Shown: positions 17,661-25,999 of the stretch, piece after piece
Layout of the letters: every line of letters starts with the position of its first letter
How positions within the stretch are numbered: position 1 is the stretch's first letter
Assembly (NCBI GenBank): GCA_900541935.1
Contig: UQLZ01000030.1
Coordinates: forward strand, 1 to 26,821
Source: an uncultured Prevotellaceae bacterium
GTDB lineage: Bacteria; Bacteroidota; Bacteroidia; Bacteroidales; Muribaculaceae
Direction of reading: 5' to 3'
Length of the DNA stretch: 26,821 nt
Made by a program: the position numbers and the translations under genes
Notes under the pieces: model-generated
The model's input: only the letters and a program-made list of their open reading frames with translations
Database searches by the model: none
What the model was told of the DNA's origin: nothing

Positions 17661-19589
17661 TCATTTATTATAAGTCTCTAACTCCTCAGAAGCGATTTCC
17701 CATTGATGCATCACTTCCTCTATTCTATTCTTAAGTTCGCCATGCTTACGGCACAGTTCATCATTGACACTACCTTCTGCAAACTGCTTTTCAACTTCTT
17801 CCAACTGGCTTTCCAGTTTCATTATTTCAGTTTCGCACTCTTCTATTCTTTTGGCAACTTTTCTCCTTGCTTTTTCAATTTCTTTTGCCTCTTGATAAGA
17901 TAGTTTACCAGCAGATATCTCTTCCTCCTTTTCTTGCTTGTCAGCGCTTGGTGATTTTGAAAGTTCTATTTCTTTTAAACTATCCAACTTCTTAGTTTGA
18001 AGAAAATCATAAATACCGCCAAGGTGCTCTTTAACCTTGCCTCCTCCAAATTCATAGACCTTGTCAACCAATCCATCCAGAAAATCGCGGTCATGCGAAA
18101 CAATTATTGCAGTCCCATTAAAGTTTTTTATAGCATCTTTTAAGATATCCTTAGTTTTCATGTCAAGGTGATTCGTAGGCTCATCAAGAATAAGCAAGTT
18201 AACAGGTTCCAAAAGGAGTCTTATCATAGCCAGCCTCGTTTTTTCTCCCCCTGACAATACCTTTACTTTCTTATCAGAAGCTTCTCCACCAAACATAAAA
18301 GCGCCAAGTATATCTCTTATTTTTGTGCGAATATCTCCAACTGCAACACGGTCAATCGTATCAAAAACAGTAAGTTCTCCATCAAGCAAAGACGCTTGGT
18401 TCTGCGCAAAATAGCCAATTTGGACGTTATGACCTATTTTGAGATTTCCATCATAAGGAATTTCATTCATTATACACTTGACAAGCGTTGACTTTCCTTC
18501 GCCGTTTTTGCCAACAAATGCCACTTTGTCGCCACGTTTTATATATAAATCAACACCTGAGAAGACCAAATGTTCACCATACGCTTTTGAAACGCCTTCA
18601 CATATCACTGGGTAATCTCCAGATCTGCTTGCCGGAGGAAATTTCAAATTCAATCGAGAATTATCAACCTCATCAACTTCTATTCGTTCAATTTTAGCCA
18701 ATTGCTTTATCCTGCTCTGTACTTGAACAGCCTTTGTTGCTTTATATCTGAATCTCTCAATAAAATCCTCTGTTTCCTGTATTTGCTTCTGTTGATTTTG
18801 AAAAGCGCGCATTTGTTGTTCGATTCTTTCTTTTCTCAACTCAACGAATTTGGTATAATTCACTTGATAATCATATATCTTACCGCATGAGATTTCGATA
18901 GTTCGTCCAGTTACATTATCAAGGAATGCCCTGTCGTGAGATACAAGTACAACAACATTTGCTTTAGTTCTTAGGAAGTTTTCAAGCCATTGGATTGATT
19001 CAATATCAAGGTGGTTTGTTGGCTCGTCAAGAAGCAAAACATCAGGATGCTTTAAAAGTATCTTAGCCAATTCAATCCGCATACGCCACCCGCCACTGAA
19101 CTCAGATGTTAATCGCTCAAAGTCAGACCTTACAAAACCAAGTCCCAATAATGTCTTTTCAATTTCAGCCTCACAATTGTCAGTCTCTTTCATTAGAATA
19201 GCATCGTTAAGGCTTGTCATCTTATCAAGCAAACGCTGATACTCATCGCTTTCGTAATCTGTTGACTGGGCTATTTCTTCATTGACAATGTCAAGTTGTA
19301 CTTTAAGTGCCTCTAATTCACCAAAGACAGTTTTTACCTCTTCCATTACCGTTTTGTCATCAGTAACAATCATTTGCTGTGGCAAATAACCTATTGTTAC
19401 ATCTTTAGGGACAGCAACAGAACCCGACGTTGGCAATTGCAAGCCGGCTATAATCTTCAACAAAGTTGACTTGCCGGCTCCATTCTTGCCAACAAGCGCA
19501 ATCTTATCTCTTTTATTAATGACGAAACTGACGTCGCTGAACAGAGCGACACTATTAAATTCTACTTTTAGATTTTGAATTGATAACAT
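17661..19589 (-). CDS. ABC-F family ATPase (ribosome-associated type)
   Basis: 642 residues with two ABC domains and no membrane segments. First domain: Walker A GKNGAGKST (34-42), signature FSGGWRMR, Walker B LLLDEPTNHLD. A charged helical linker (EQQMRAFQNQQKQIQETE region) follows. Second domain: GKNGEGKST (about 360-368), LSGGEKTRLA, LILDEPTNHLD. The C-terminal roughly 80 residues are a charged coiled coil (AKRIEECETEIMKLESQLEE), as in Uup/YheS-like members. ABC-F proteins act on stalled ribosomes; some give antibiotic resistance, but nothing here points to that. It lies 26 bases after the LptF/G stop. Confidence 0.93.
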   Translation of the reverse strand: MLSIQNLKVEFNSVALFSDVSFVINKRDKIALVGKNGAGKSTLLKIIAGLQLPTSGSVAVPKDVTIGYLPQQMIVTDDKTVMEEVKTVFGELEALKVQLDIVNEEIAQSTDYESDEYQRLLDKMTSLNDAILMKETDNCEAEIEKTLLGLGFVRSDFERLTSEFSGGWRMRIELAKILLKHPDVLLLDEPTNHLDIESIQWLENFLRTKANVVVLVSHDRAFLDNVTGRTIEISCGKIYDYQVNYTKFVELRKERIEQQMRAFQNQQKQIQETEDFIERFRYKATKAVQVQSRIKQLAKIERIEVDEVDNSRLNLKFPPASRSGDYPVICEGVSKAYGEHLVFSGVDLYIKRGDKVAFVGKNGEGKSTLVKCIMNEIPYDGNLKIGHNVQIGYFAQNQASLLDGELTVFDTIDRVAVGDIRTKIRDILGAFMFGGEASDKKVKVLSGGEKTRLAMIRLLLEPVNLLILDEPTNHLDMKTKDILKDAIKNFNGTAIIVSHDRDFLDGLVDKVYEFGGGKVKEHLGGIYDFLQTKKLDSLKEIELSKSPSADKQEKEEEISAGKLSYQEAKEIEKARRKVAKRIEECETEIMKLESQLEEVEKQFAEGSVNDELCRKHGELKNRIEEVMHQWEIASEELETYNK

Positions 19590-19615
19590 ACCAAAATTTC
19601 TTTAAAGAAGCGGCT

Positions 19616-20689
19616 CTATACCGAAGCCTTTCTATAAAGGACTATACCTATAATCAAATAAACAACATTAGGAATCCACATTGCAACAAATGGAGGAGTA
19701 TAGCCCGATACTGCAAACGTAGATGTAACTGTTGAGAATAAGATATATGTAAAACTCAGGACCAGCCCAATACCAATATTTATACCCATTCCTCCCTTAA
19801 CCTTTTTTGAGGAAAGCGACATTCCAATGAGTGTCAAGATAAAAGCCGCACCTGTCATTGCAAATCGGCGATGATATTCTATTTCAAAACCCTTGATATT
19901 TGCAACTCCCCTTGCCTTTTGCCTCTCAATATATTCATGCAATTCAGGTGTTGTCATTTTCTCATGATCGTTGGGAGCAATCAAAAAATCTCGAGGCTCG
20001 ATTGGAATAATAGTATCCAACCTTGCTCCTTGTCGGATTGTCTCTTTCATTCCATTAAAATCCCTTATAAGGTAATTTTTCACAGTCCAGCGATACAGTG
20101 TATCATATTCGGCTGCAGTTGCCGTCAATTTCGACTTAAGAACCTTTCCCTCAAACTTGTCAAGAGAAAAATTATAAGCAGATTTCATTCGATTGTCATA
20201 TCTTGACATATACGCGATTTGCCCAGGTGCAACCTGCAACTGAATATTAGAACCATAGTCAACAGCCTTATTTTTAATGTATTGATTTTGATAAGCAATT
20301 CTCTTCACATTTGCTGGCGGGATAATAAAAGCATCAAGCGAAAATGTAAAAATAGCAATTGCACATGCAGATATCATATATGGGACCAATAGGCGCTTAA
20401 AACTTACTCCACTCGATAGTATAGCAATAATTTCAGAATTGCCTGCCATCTTTGACGTAAAGAAAATTACAGCAATGAAGGTAAATAGCGGACTGAATTG
20501 GTTCGCCATATACGGAAGATAGTTTACATAATAATCGAAGATAGTAGCCGACAGAGGTGCTGCAAGAAACTTATCCATCTTCTCATTAACGTCGAACATA
20601 ACAATAATTGCCAGAATCAACAAAATGGCAAAAATATATGTACCAAGAAATTTCTTTATTATGTATAAATCGAGTTGCTTGATTTTCAT
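19616..20689 (-). CDS. LptF/LptG-family LPS export permease
   Basis: 357 residues. About three membrane helices lie at the N-terminus (KKFLGTYIFAILLILAIIV; a second around YMANQFSPLFTFIAVIFF; a third around ACAIAIFTFSL), then a periplasmic jellyroll-like middle (about 125-260), then three helices at the end. KMAGNSEIIAILSSGVSF is the conserved cytoplasmic loop that contacts LptB. The family pulls lipopolysaccharide out of the inner membrane for the Lpt bridge. The sequence does not allow F to be told from G with certainty. Starts 11 bases after tgt. Confidence 0.9.
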   Translation of the reverse strand: MKIKQLDLYIIKKFLGTYIFAILLILAIIVMFDVNEKMDKFLAAPLSATIFDYYVNYLPYMANQFSPLFTFIAVIFFTSKMAGNSEIIAILSSGVSFKRLLVPYMISACAIAIFTFSLDAFIIPPANVKRIAYQNQYIKNKAVDYGSNIQLQVAPGQIAYMSRYDNRMKSAYNFSLDKFEGKVLKSKLTATAAEYDTLYRWTVKNYLIRDFNGMKETIRQGARLDTIIPIEPRDFLIAPNDHEKMTTPELHEYIERQKARGVANIKGFEIEYHRRFAMTGAAFILTLIGMSLSSKKVKGGMGINIGIGLVLSFTYILFSTVTSTFAVSGYTPPFVAMWIPNVVYLIIGIVLYRKASV

Positions 20690-20700
20690 AATTTTAATTA

Positions 20701-21831
20701 TTACAATCTTTGCATAACTCTTACGACCATCTCATCTTTCCATGATTTAAAATCGCCTGCAAGAATATGCTTGCGGGCTTCGCCCACTAACCATAAGTAA
20801 AATGCAAGATTATGAATTGATGCTATCTGCATTGCTAAGAGTTCTTGGCTAACAAATAAGTGACGTAAATATGCACGAGTATAGATACGGTCAACTTCAG
20901 CAGCGCCGTCAATTTCTATTGGATTGAAATCATCAGCCCACTTTTTGTTTCTCATATTCATTATGCCATTTTTTGTAAAAAGCATACCGTTGCGACCATT
21001 ACGAGTTGGCATAACACAGTCCATCATATCAACGCCCCTCTCAATTGCCTCAAGTATATTTGCAGGAGTTCCAACTCCCATCAAATATCTCGGTTTATCC
21101 TCTGGCAAGATATCGTTTACAAGTTCTATCATTTCATACATCTTCTCAGTAGGTTCTCCAACAGCCAAACCTCCGATAGCATTACCCTCAGCCCCCAAAT
21201 CTCTGACAAATTTAGCAGACTCGGTTCTTAAATCAGGATACACACACCCTTGAACAATCGGGAAAAAAGTCTGACGATAGCCATACTTTCCTTCTGTTTC
21301 ATTGAAATGATTCCAACCTCTTTTTAGCCACCTTAATGTCAGGGCAAGTGACTTTTTGGCATAACTGTAATCAGAATCCCCTGGAGGGCATTCGTCCAAT
21401 ACCATCATTATATCAGCACCAATAGAGCGTTGAATATCTACCACTCCTTCTGGCGTAAACAAATGCTTTGAACCATCTATATGAGAACGAAAATAAGCGC
21501 CTTCTTCTTTCAACTTTCTATTAGCCGACAAAGAAAACACCTGAAATCCACCACTATCAGTGAGAATAGGGCGTTTCCACGAATTGAATTTATGCAATCC
21601 GCCTGCCTTTTCAAGTATCTCTATACCAGGTCTAAGATATAGATGATATGTATTCCCTAAGATGATTTGTGCTTTAACTTCCTCTTCTAACTCTCTTGCA
21701 TGAACAGCCTTGACAGAGCCAACTGTTCCAACAGGCATAAAGATTGGAGTTTCTATCGTACCATGATCGGTAGTGATTATTCCTGCTCTCGCATTACTTC
21801 TTGTATCTTGCTTTTGTAATTGAAAATCCAT
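20701..21831 (-). CDS. tgt: Queuine tRNA-ribosyltransferase
   Basis: 376 residues, typical of bacterial Tgt. It has TPIFMPVGTVGSVKA, ILGNTYHLYLRPG, ILTDSGGFQVFS (active-site Asp), GGLAVGEP and the nucleophile region GVDMMDCVMPTRNGRNG. It swaps guanine 34 for preQ1 in GUN-anticodon tRNAs. Unusually, the zinc-binding cysteines expected before YTRAYLRHL are missing: NPIEIDGAAEVDRIYTRAY has Gly, Ala and Asp where CxCxxC is expected, though the His of IASIHNL is kept. First gene of a four-gene minus-strand unit, with a TATCTTTG box 17 bases upstream. Confidence 0.95.
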   Translation of the reverse strand: MDFQLQKQDTRSNARAGIITTDHGTIETPIFMPVGTVGSVKAVHARELEEEVKAQIILGNTYHLYLRPGIEILEKAGGLHKFNSWKRPILTDSGGFQVFSLSANRKLKEEGAYFRSHIDGSKHLFTPEGVVDIQRSIGADIMMVLDECPPGDSDYSYAKKSLALTLRWLKRGWNHFNETEGKYGYRQTFFPIVQGCVYPDLRTESAKFVRDLGAEGNAIGGLAVGEPTEKMYEMIELVNDILPEDKPRYLMGVGTPANILEAIERGVDMMDCVMPTRNGRNGMLFTKNGIMNMRNKKWADDFNPIEIDGAAEVDRIYTRAYLRHLFVSQELLAMQIASIHNLAFYLWLVGEARKHILAGDFKSWKDEMVVRVMQRL

Positions 21832-21848
21832 ATTATATAAATAATTTA

Positions 21849-21856
21849 CAAAGATA
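21849..21856 (-). promoter_or_regulatory. -7 box (TAnnTTTG) upstream of tgt
   Basis: Minus-strand TATCTTTG, with TTTT at the 19-base position upstream. It probably drives tgt-lptF/G-ABC-F-M13 and is divergent from clpB. Confidence 0.45.
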
Positions 21857-21928
21857 GTGAAAGTCGAATGTAAATAAAAGAAGATTCATTATTTTTTTAT
21901 GACGGACTGCCACATATTAAGATTACAC

Positions 21929-22010
21929 AACTTCAAGTTATAACTGACAGACCATTTCATTCATGCTTTAGTCCACATCATTACAACCATATAAACTGTA
22001 AATTTGTCAG
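21929..22010. promoter_or_regulatory. Candidate activator sites upstream of clpB
   Basis: A palindrome AACTTCAAGTT (21929-21939) and an inverted pair CTGACA (21944-21949) / TGTCAG (22005-22010) lie about 40-120 bases before the predicted start of transcription. Sigma-54 promoters need an enhancer-binding activator; these are the only symmetrical elements I see in that range. Weak evidence. Confidence 0.25.
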
Positions 22011-22021
22011 CAAAATCACAG

Positions 22022-22037
22022 TGGCATAGATATTGCA
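22022..22037 (+). promoter_or_regulatory. Sigma-54 (-24/-12) promoter of clpB
   Basis: TGGCATAGATATTGCA: the -24 GG (22023-22024) and -12 GC (22035-22036) are separated by exactly 10 bases, as in the TGGCAC-N5-TTGCW consensus. Predicted transcription start is near 22048, leaving about 22 nt before the clpB ATG. No TAnnTTTG box is seen at a useful position. Confidence 0.75.
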
Positions 22038-22069
22038 AATCTATTCACGAATTAAAAAATAAAATAATT

Positions 22070-24658
22070 ATGAATTTTGACAATTTTACAATTAAATCAC
22101 AAGAGGCTGTTCAAATGGCAGCACAGATTGTTATGCAAAATGGAGGTCAGGCTTTAGAGCCGGTTCATTTGCTAAAAGCAGTCCTTATTAAAGGTGAATC
22201 GGTTGTAAAATTTATTTTCCAAAAATTAGGTGTCAACCAATCATATATTGACGCCCAATTGGACAAAATAATTTCAACGCAACCGAAGGTATCAGGAGGA
22301 GAGCCGTATCTTTCTCGAACATCAAATGATGTTATGTTGAAAGCAACTGACTATTCCCATAATCTTGGTGACGAATATGTCACAATAGAAGGTTTGCTGA
22401 TGGCATTATTTAAAGTATCATCAGATGCTTCAACTATACTAAAGAACGCTGGCATTACCGAAAAGGAACTTAACGCCGCAATCCTTGAACTTAGGAAAGG
22501 CAACAAGGCTGTGAATCAAAGTGCTGAAGACACTTACAACGCTTTGAGTAAATACGCTATTAACCTTAACGAAAGAGCAAGGTCTGGAAAACTTGACCCA
22601 GTAATTGGTAGAGATGATGAAATACGTAGAGTTCTACAAATTCTAAGCCGTAGGACTAAAAATAATCCTATTCTTGTCGGTGAACCAGGTACTGGTAAGA
22701 CTGCCATTGCAGAGGGTCTCGCGCAGCGAATTATCCGCGGCGACGTTCCAGAATCCCTTAAATCAAAGCAACTTTACTCTCTTGATATGGGAGCCCTTGT
22801 CGCTGGCGCTAAATATAAAGGCGAATTTGAAGAGAGATTAAAAGCAATCGTCAACGAAGTAACCCAAAGCGATGGCGAAATCATCTTATTCATTGATGAG
22901 ATTCATACCCTCGTTGGCGCAGGCAAAGGAGAAGGCGCAATGGATGCAGCAAACATTCTGAAACCGGCATTGGCTCGAGGAGATCTTAGAAGCATTGGAG
23001 CAACCACTCTTGATGAATACCAAAAGTATTTTGAAAAGGACAAGGCATTGGAGCGTCGTTTCCAAATAGTTATGGTTGACGAGCCTGATGAATTAAGCAG
23101 TATAGCAATTCTTCGAGGATTGAAAGAAAGATATGAAAACCACCACAAGGTTAAAATTCTTGATGAAGCGATTATTGCCGCTGTGCAACTTTCAGAACGT
23201 TACATCACAGACCGATTCCTTCCGGATAAGGCCATTGACTTAATTGATGAGGCGGCTTCAAAACTGCGTATCGAAATCGACTCTGTTCCACAAGCACTTG
23301 ATGAAATTATCCGTAAAATCTCGCAACTCGAAATTGAAAGAGAAGCAATCAAGCGCGAAGGAGAATCAGAGAAAGTACACGAAATAGAAAAAGAACTTTC
23401 CGAACTCCAGGACGAGAAGAATAGTTATATGGCAAAATGGAAGGCAGAAAAAGAACTCATAAACAAAATTCAGCAAAACAAAGTTGAAATAGAGCAACTT
23501 AGATTCGAGTCTGACAAAGCAGAACGGGATGGAGATTACGCAAAGGTTGCAGAGATCCGATATTCTAAGATTAAAAGCAAAGAAGATGAGATTGCAGCAT
23601 TTACAGAACAATTGAAGGATATGCAAGGGGACAAATCCCTCATCAAAGAGCAAGTTGATGCTGAAGACATTGCTGACATTGTATCAAGATGGACTGGCAT
23701 TCCAGTTTCAAAAATGGTCAAAAGTGAGCAAGAGAAACTTCTTCACCTCGAAGAGGAACTTCATAACCGCGTTGTTGGTCAAGATGAGGCTATTACTGCG
23801 ATTGCAGATGCTGTTCGCCGTAGCCGTGCAGGTCTTAACGACCCTAACCGCCCTATCGGTTCTTTTATCTTCCTGGGAACCACCGGAGTTGGTAAAACCG
23901 AACTTGCCAAGGCTTTAGCCGACTATATGTTTAACGACGAGAATATGATGACGCGTATTGATATGAGTGAATACCAGGAAAAATTCTCGGTATCACGTCT
24001 TATCGGTCCTCCTCCTGGATACGTTGGCTATGAAGAAGGCGGACAACTGACAGAGGCCGTTAGAAGAAAACCTTATTCAGTTGTTCTATTTGATGAAATC
24101 GAAAAGGCCCACCCTGACGTTTTCAACATATTACTGCAAGTGCTTGATGACGGCAGATTAACTGATAACAAAGGTCGAACTGTCAACTTTAAGAACACAA
24201 TAATTATCATGACGTCAAATATGGGTTCTTCTCTGATTCGCGAGAACTTCTCTAAGATTACAGAAGAAAACAAGGAGAAAATCATCAACAGCACAAAAGA
24301 TGAAATTCTTGAAATGCTCAAGAGCAATATCCGTCCAGAATTCCTTAACAGGATTGATGAGATAATCATGTTTACTCCTTTGTCTAAATCTGAAATCAAA
24401 CAGATTGTTGCTTTGCAAATCAATTCTGCAAAACGAATGCTTGAAAAGAACGGAATTGAACTGAATATAACAGACGCAGCATTAGACCTTCTCGCTGATG
24501 AGGGCTATGATCCGGAATTTGGAGCAAGACCAGTCAAAAGGGTTATACAAAAGGAAATTCTCAACCAATTGTCAAAGGATATCCTCGCTGGAAAGATTGA
24601 CAAGGAGAAAGGAATAACCATCGACGCATCCGGCGGAAAATTCCTGTTTAGAAACTAA
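22070..24658 (+). CDS. clpB: ClpB protein disaggregase (Hsp104 family)
   Basis: 862 residues from ATG 22070 (MNFDNFTIKSQEAVQMAAQ, the standard Clp N-domain start). A longer frame from a TTG at 22004 is rejected because the sigma-54 promoter lies inside it. Two AAA+ modules: GEPGTGKT (204-211) with LFIDEIHTLVGAG, and GTTGVGKT (603-610) with FDEIEKAHPDVF. Between them is the long charged coiled-coil M domain (about 410-525) that distinguishes ClpB from ClpA/ClpC. The C-terminus has the sensor-2 GARPVKR. With DnaK it dissolves heat-damaged protein aggregates in the cytoplasm. It appears to be controlled by sigma-54 rather than the housekeeping promoter type used elsewhere in the window. Confidence 0.97.
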   Translation: MNFDNFTIKSQEAVQMAAQIVMQNGGQALEPVHLLKAVLIKGESVVKFIFQKLGVNQSYIDAQLDKIISTQPKVSGGEPYLSRTSNDVMLKATDYSHNLGDEYVTIEGLLMALFKVSSDASTILKNAGITEKELNAAILELRKGNKAVNQSAEDTYNALSKYAINLNERARSGKLDPVIGRDDEIRRVLQILSRRTKNNPILVGEPGTGKTAIAEGLAQRIIRGDVPESLKSKQLYSLDMGALVAGAKYKGEFEERLKAIVNEVTQSDGEIILFIDEIHTLVGAGKGEGAMDAANILKPALARGDLRSIGATTLDEYQKYFEKDKALERRFQIVMVDEPDELSSIAILRGLKERYENHHKVKILDEAIIAAVQLSERYITDRFLPDKAIDLIDEAASKLRIEIDSVPQALDEIIRKISQLEIEREAIKREGESEKVHEIEKELSELQDEKNSYMAKWKAEKELINKIQQNKVEIEQLRFESDKAERDGDYAKVAEIRYSKIKSKEDEIAAFTEQLKDMQGDKSLIKEQVDAEDIADIVSRWTGIPVSKMVKSEQEKLLHLEEELHNRVVGQDEAITAIADAVRRSRAGLNDPNRPIGSFIFLGTTGVGKTELAKALADYMFNDENMMTRIDMSEYQEKFSVSRLIGPPPGYVGYEEGGQLTEAVRRKPYSVVLFDEIEKAHPDVFNILLQVLDDGRLTDNKGRTVNFKNTIIIMTSNMGSSLIRENFSKITEENKEKIINSTKDEILEMLKSNIRPEFLNRIDEIIMFTPLSKSEIKQIVALQINSAKRMLEKNGIELNITDAALDLLADEGYDPEFGARPVKRVIQKEILNQLSKDILAGKIDKEKGITIDASGGKFLFRN

Positions 24659-24703
24659 ATACAAAGAGAGCGTATTGCATTGAAGTGACCTACAAAAGTT
24701 ATT

Positions 24704-24724
24704 TTCTAAAATTAATTTTTAGAA
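24704..24724. repeat. Inverted repeat between clpB and the first short sigma-54 unit
   Basis: TTCTAAAA (24704-24711) and TTTTAGAA (24717-24724) form a perfect 8-bp stem with a 5-base loop, ending 8 bases before the -24 box at 24733. It could be a weak clpB terminator or an operator; no T-run follows. Confidence 0.45.
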
Positions 24725-24732
24725 TCAGATGC

Positions 24733-24748
24733 TGGCACTATTTTTGCT
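24733..24748 (+). promoter_or_regulatory. Sigma-54 promoter of short unit A
   Basis: TGGCACTATTTTTGCT matches TGGCAC-N5-TTGCW at every defined position, with GG (24734-24735) and GC (24746-24747) 10 bases apart. Predicted transcription start near 24759. Confidence 0.75.
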
Positions 24749-24758
24749 ATCATAAAAA

Positions 24759-24942
24759 AATATATGCTGTTTTTCAAACATCTTAGTACCTGTCGGCTTA
24801 GAGTTGACGGCACTAATAAGTCTAATAGCCTGCTTCGCAACTTACTCCACAAGTATAAAAACGAAGTTAAGGCAGATGATAACAAAAATAGTGTCAGATT
24901 AGCATCCAGAGAAAGTAAGATAACAACTTGCTTTCTCTTTTT
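24759..24942 (+). ncRNA. Short sigma-54-driven transcript A (candidate small RNA)
   Basis: About 184 nt from the predicted start to a clear terminator. It contains CCTGCT followed by CAACTTACT (24838-24846) in what can fold as a loop: CTTCG (24833-24837) pairs with CGAAG (24862-24866), and CTGC (24830-24833) can pair with GCAG (24872-24875). The same CCTGCT...CAACTTACT occurs at nearly the same distance from the promoter in unit B. A 61-residue frame (24764-24949) spans it, but its ATG would lie only about 5 nt from the transcript start and its last codons run through the terminator hairpin. I therefore favour RNA over protein. Alternative: a leaderless small protein. No known RNA family was recognised. 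Confidence 0.5.
24908..24942 (+). terminator. Terminator of unit A
   Basis: AGAGAAAGTAAG (24908-24919) pairs with CTTGCTTTCTCT (24927-24938) through 12 pairs with one G-U, with loop ATAACAA and TTTTT at 24938-24942. Clear plus-strand intrinsic terminator. Confidence 0.8.
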
Positions 24943-24960
24943 AATATAGATATTACTATC

Positions 24961-24980
24961 TTTTTGGCATTCGCCAAAAA
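24961..24980. repeat. Hairpin just after unit A
   Basis: TTTTTGGC (24961-24968) and GCCAAAAA (24973-24980) form a perfect 8-bp stem with loop ATTC. It contains TGGCAT but no matching -12 element, so it is not a sigma-54 promoter. Function unknown. Confidence 0.5.
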
Positions 24981-24987
24981 CCTAAAA

Positions 24988-25053
24988 AGAATGCATCCAG
25001 CAATTAATACTCAATTTTCACCTCAGACGTGAAATTTCACACTAAAGCATTCT
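24988..25053. repeat. Long-range inverted repeat enclosing a palindrome
   Basis: AGAATGC (24988-24994) is complementary to GCATTCT (25047-25053). Between them sits a perfect 12-base palindrome GTGAAATTTCAC (25029-25040). It could be an operator or part of the 5' region of unit C. Only the symmetry is seen. Confidence 0.35.
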
Positions 25054-25223
25054 GTAATGTCTATTTAAAGCGTAGAGTTCAAAGTGTGGTACATATGGAG
25101 GATGTAAGCAATGAAAAGACTTTTACAGCTTTTGAGGTTGTTGAAGTATGTGTTAGAAATTGCACAACTGCTATCTTAATTTGGCACGGGAGTATATTGT
25201 CGCAAGCAATATGCTCTCTTTTT
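25054..25223 (+). ncRNA. Possible third short plus-strand transcript C
   Basis: The stretch ends in a strong plus-oriented terminator (25188-25223), so some plus-strand transcript must end here, yet no long gene precedes it. It shares short words with unit B: CAAAGTGT and GATGTAAGCA. No sigma-54 or TAnnTTTG promoter was found for it, so its 5' end is unknown and it might be read-through from A. A 66-residue frame starting with TTG or ATG (25029-25229) overlaps it, and a 45-residue part from ATG 25098 is possible. I cannot choose between RNA and small protein. Confidence 0.3.
25188..25223 (+). terminator. Terminator of unit C
   Basis: GGGAGTATATTG (25188-25199) pairs with CAATATGCTCTC (25207-25218), 12 pairs including two G-U, followed by TTTTT. 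On the minus strand no T-run follows, so it is oriented plus, facing the end of the lysozyme-like gene. Confidence 0.75.
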
Positions 25224-25225
25224 AT

Positions 25226-25990
25226 TTAACTGCAAAATCTTTTCTTTCTTATTGTTCCTCCGAGTTTCAATTTGCCATCCCAAAATGTTCGATGTCTTTC
25301 TGCTCTATCAGAATGTCTTGTCTTATAAAAGTTGTATATTGCATTAGAAAATTGTTTGTCTGTCCCATTAATAAAAGCACTATGCAACTTATTAGAATCA
25401 GGACCGTTAGGGTTAAATAAAATTTTACCATAACCTTGATATATAAGTCCTAACGCCATTGCACGTTTATTAGGAGACAGTTCAATATTTAATTTATTCT
25501 TTTTCAGAAGTCGATTGAGTGTATTGTCTTTTTCTTGTATTGTATGTTGTCTTACTTTATGTTCATCGGCTTCTGTAAGATATGTACCATTATTATCTTT
25601 TTTAAGAAATTGCTGAACATAAGGATTATTCTTTGGATTAATGTCGATACCAATTCCTATCTGATTAGGGTCAAACACTTTCTTTTGATGCCCTTGTTGG
25701 TTTCTGACATTATTCTGTTTTGCCCATTGATTATAATAATCTTTTGTGTACCATTTGCCATTAATATATCCTGCACTGTCAGCATTTTCTATTGTACGAA
25801 GATAAGAGCCTGTTGGAAATCTATCATAATTTTGGGGACCGTCAGCATATCTAAGAAATGTTCTTGTTCCATCTGAGTTTATTTGATACCAGTTACCATC
25901 AGTAGTACTCTTATATCTATATTTCGAAACTCTTTTACCGTTTACTCCGTATTTTCCATTTATAAGAGTAATTATTTTTTTATCGGCCAT
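25226..25990 (-). CDS. Putative phage-lysozyme-like protein
   Basis: 254 residues, no signal peptide or membrane segment. The N-terminal 60 residues are rich in Gly, Tyr, Trp and Asn. From about 105 the pattern resembles GH24-type (T4-like) lysozymes: DPNQIGIGIDI (107-117, compare TIGIGH), LTEADEHKVRQ (138-148), ALGLIYQGYG (179-188, compare the ALxSFxYNxG region) and RAERHRTFWDG (229-239). A candidate catalytic Glu is in LRTIENADSAGY (68) but an insertion separates it from the GIGID motif, so activity is uncertain. The ending KKRFCS is basic. It may be phage-derived or a peptidoglycan-acting effector. Second gene after a tiny lipoprotein, 9 bases apart, in an AT-rich accessory stretch. Assignment from visible pattern only. 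Confidence 0.45.
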   Translation of the reverse strand: MADKKIITLINGKYGVNGKRVSKYRYKSTTDGNWYQINSDGTRTFLRYADGPQNYDRFPTGSYLRTIENADSAGYINGKWYTKDYYNQWAKQNNVRNQQGHQKKVFDPNQIGIGIDINPKNNPYVQQFLKKDNNGTYLTEADEHKVRQHTIQEKDNTLNRLLKKNKLNIELSPNKRAMALGLIYQGYGKILFNPNGPDSNKLHSAFINGTDKQFSNAIYNFYKTRHSDRAERHRTFWDGKLKLGGTIRKKRFCS

Positions 25991-25999
25991 TAATTATAT

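Noticed and set aside
22004..22069. 22-residue N-terminal extension of ClpB from a TTG start
   Set aside because: The sigma-54 promoter at 22022-22037 lies within it, and the family N-terminus begins at ATG 22070.
24961..24976. TGGCAT at 24965 as another sigma-54 promoter
   Set aside because: No GC or TTGC at the required distance; the bases belong to a perfect hairpin.
25182..25200. TGGCACGGGAG near the end of unit C as a sigma-54 promoter
   Set aside because: The -12 element is absent at the right spacing, and the bases are part of the terminator stem.
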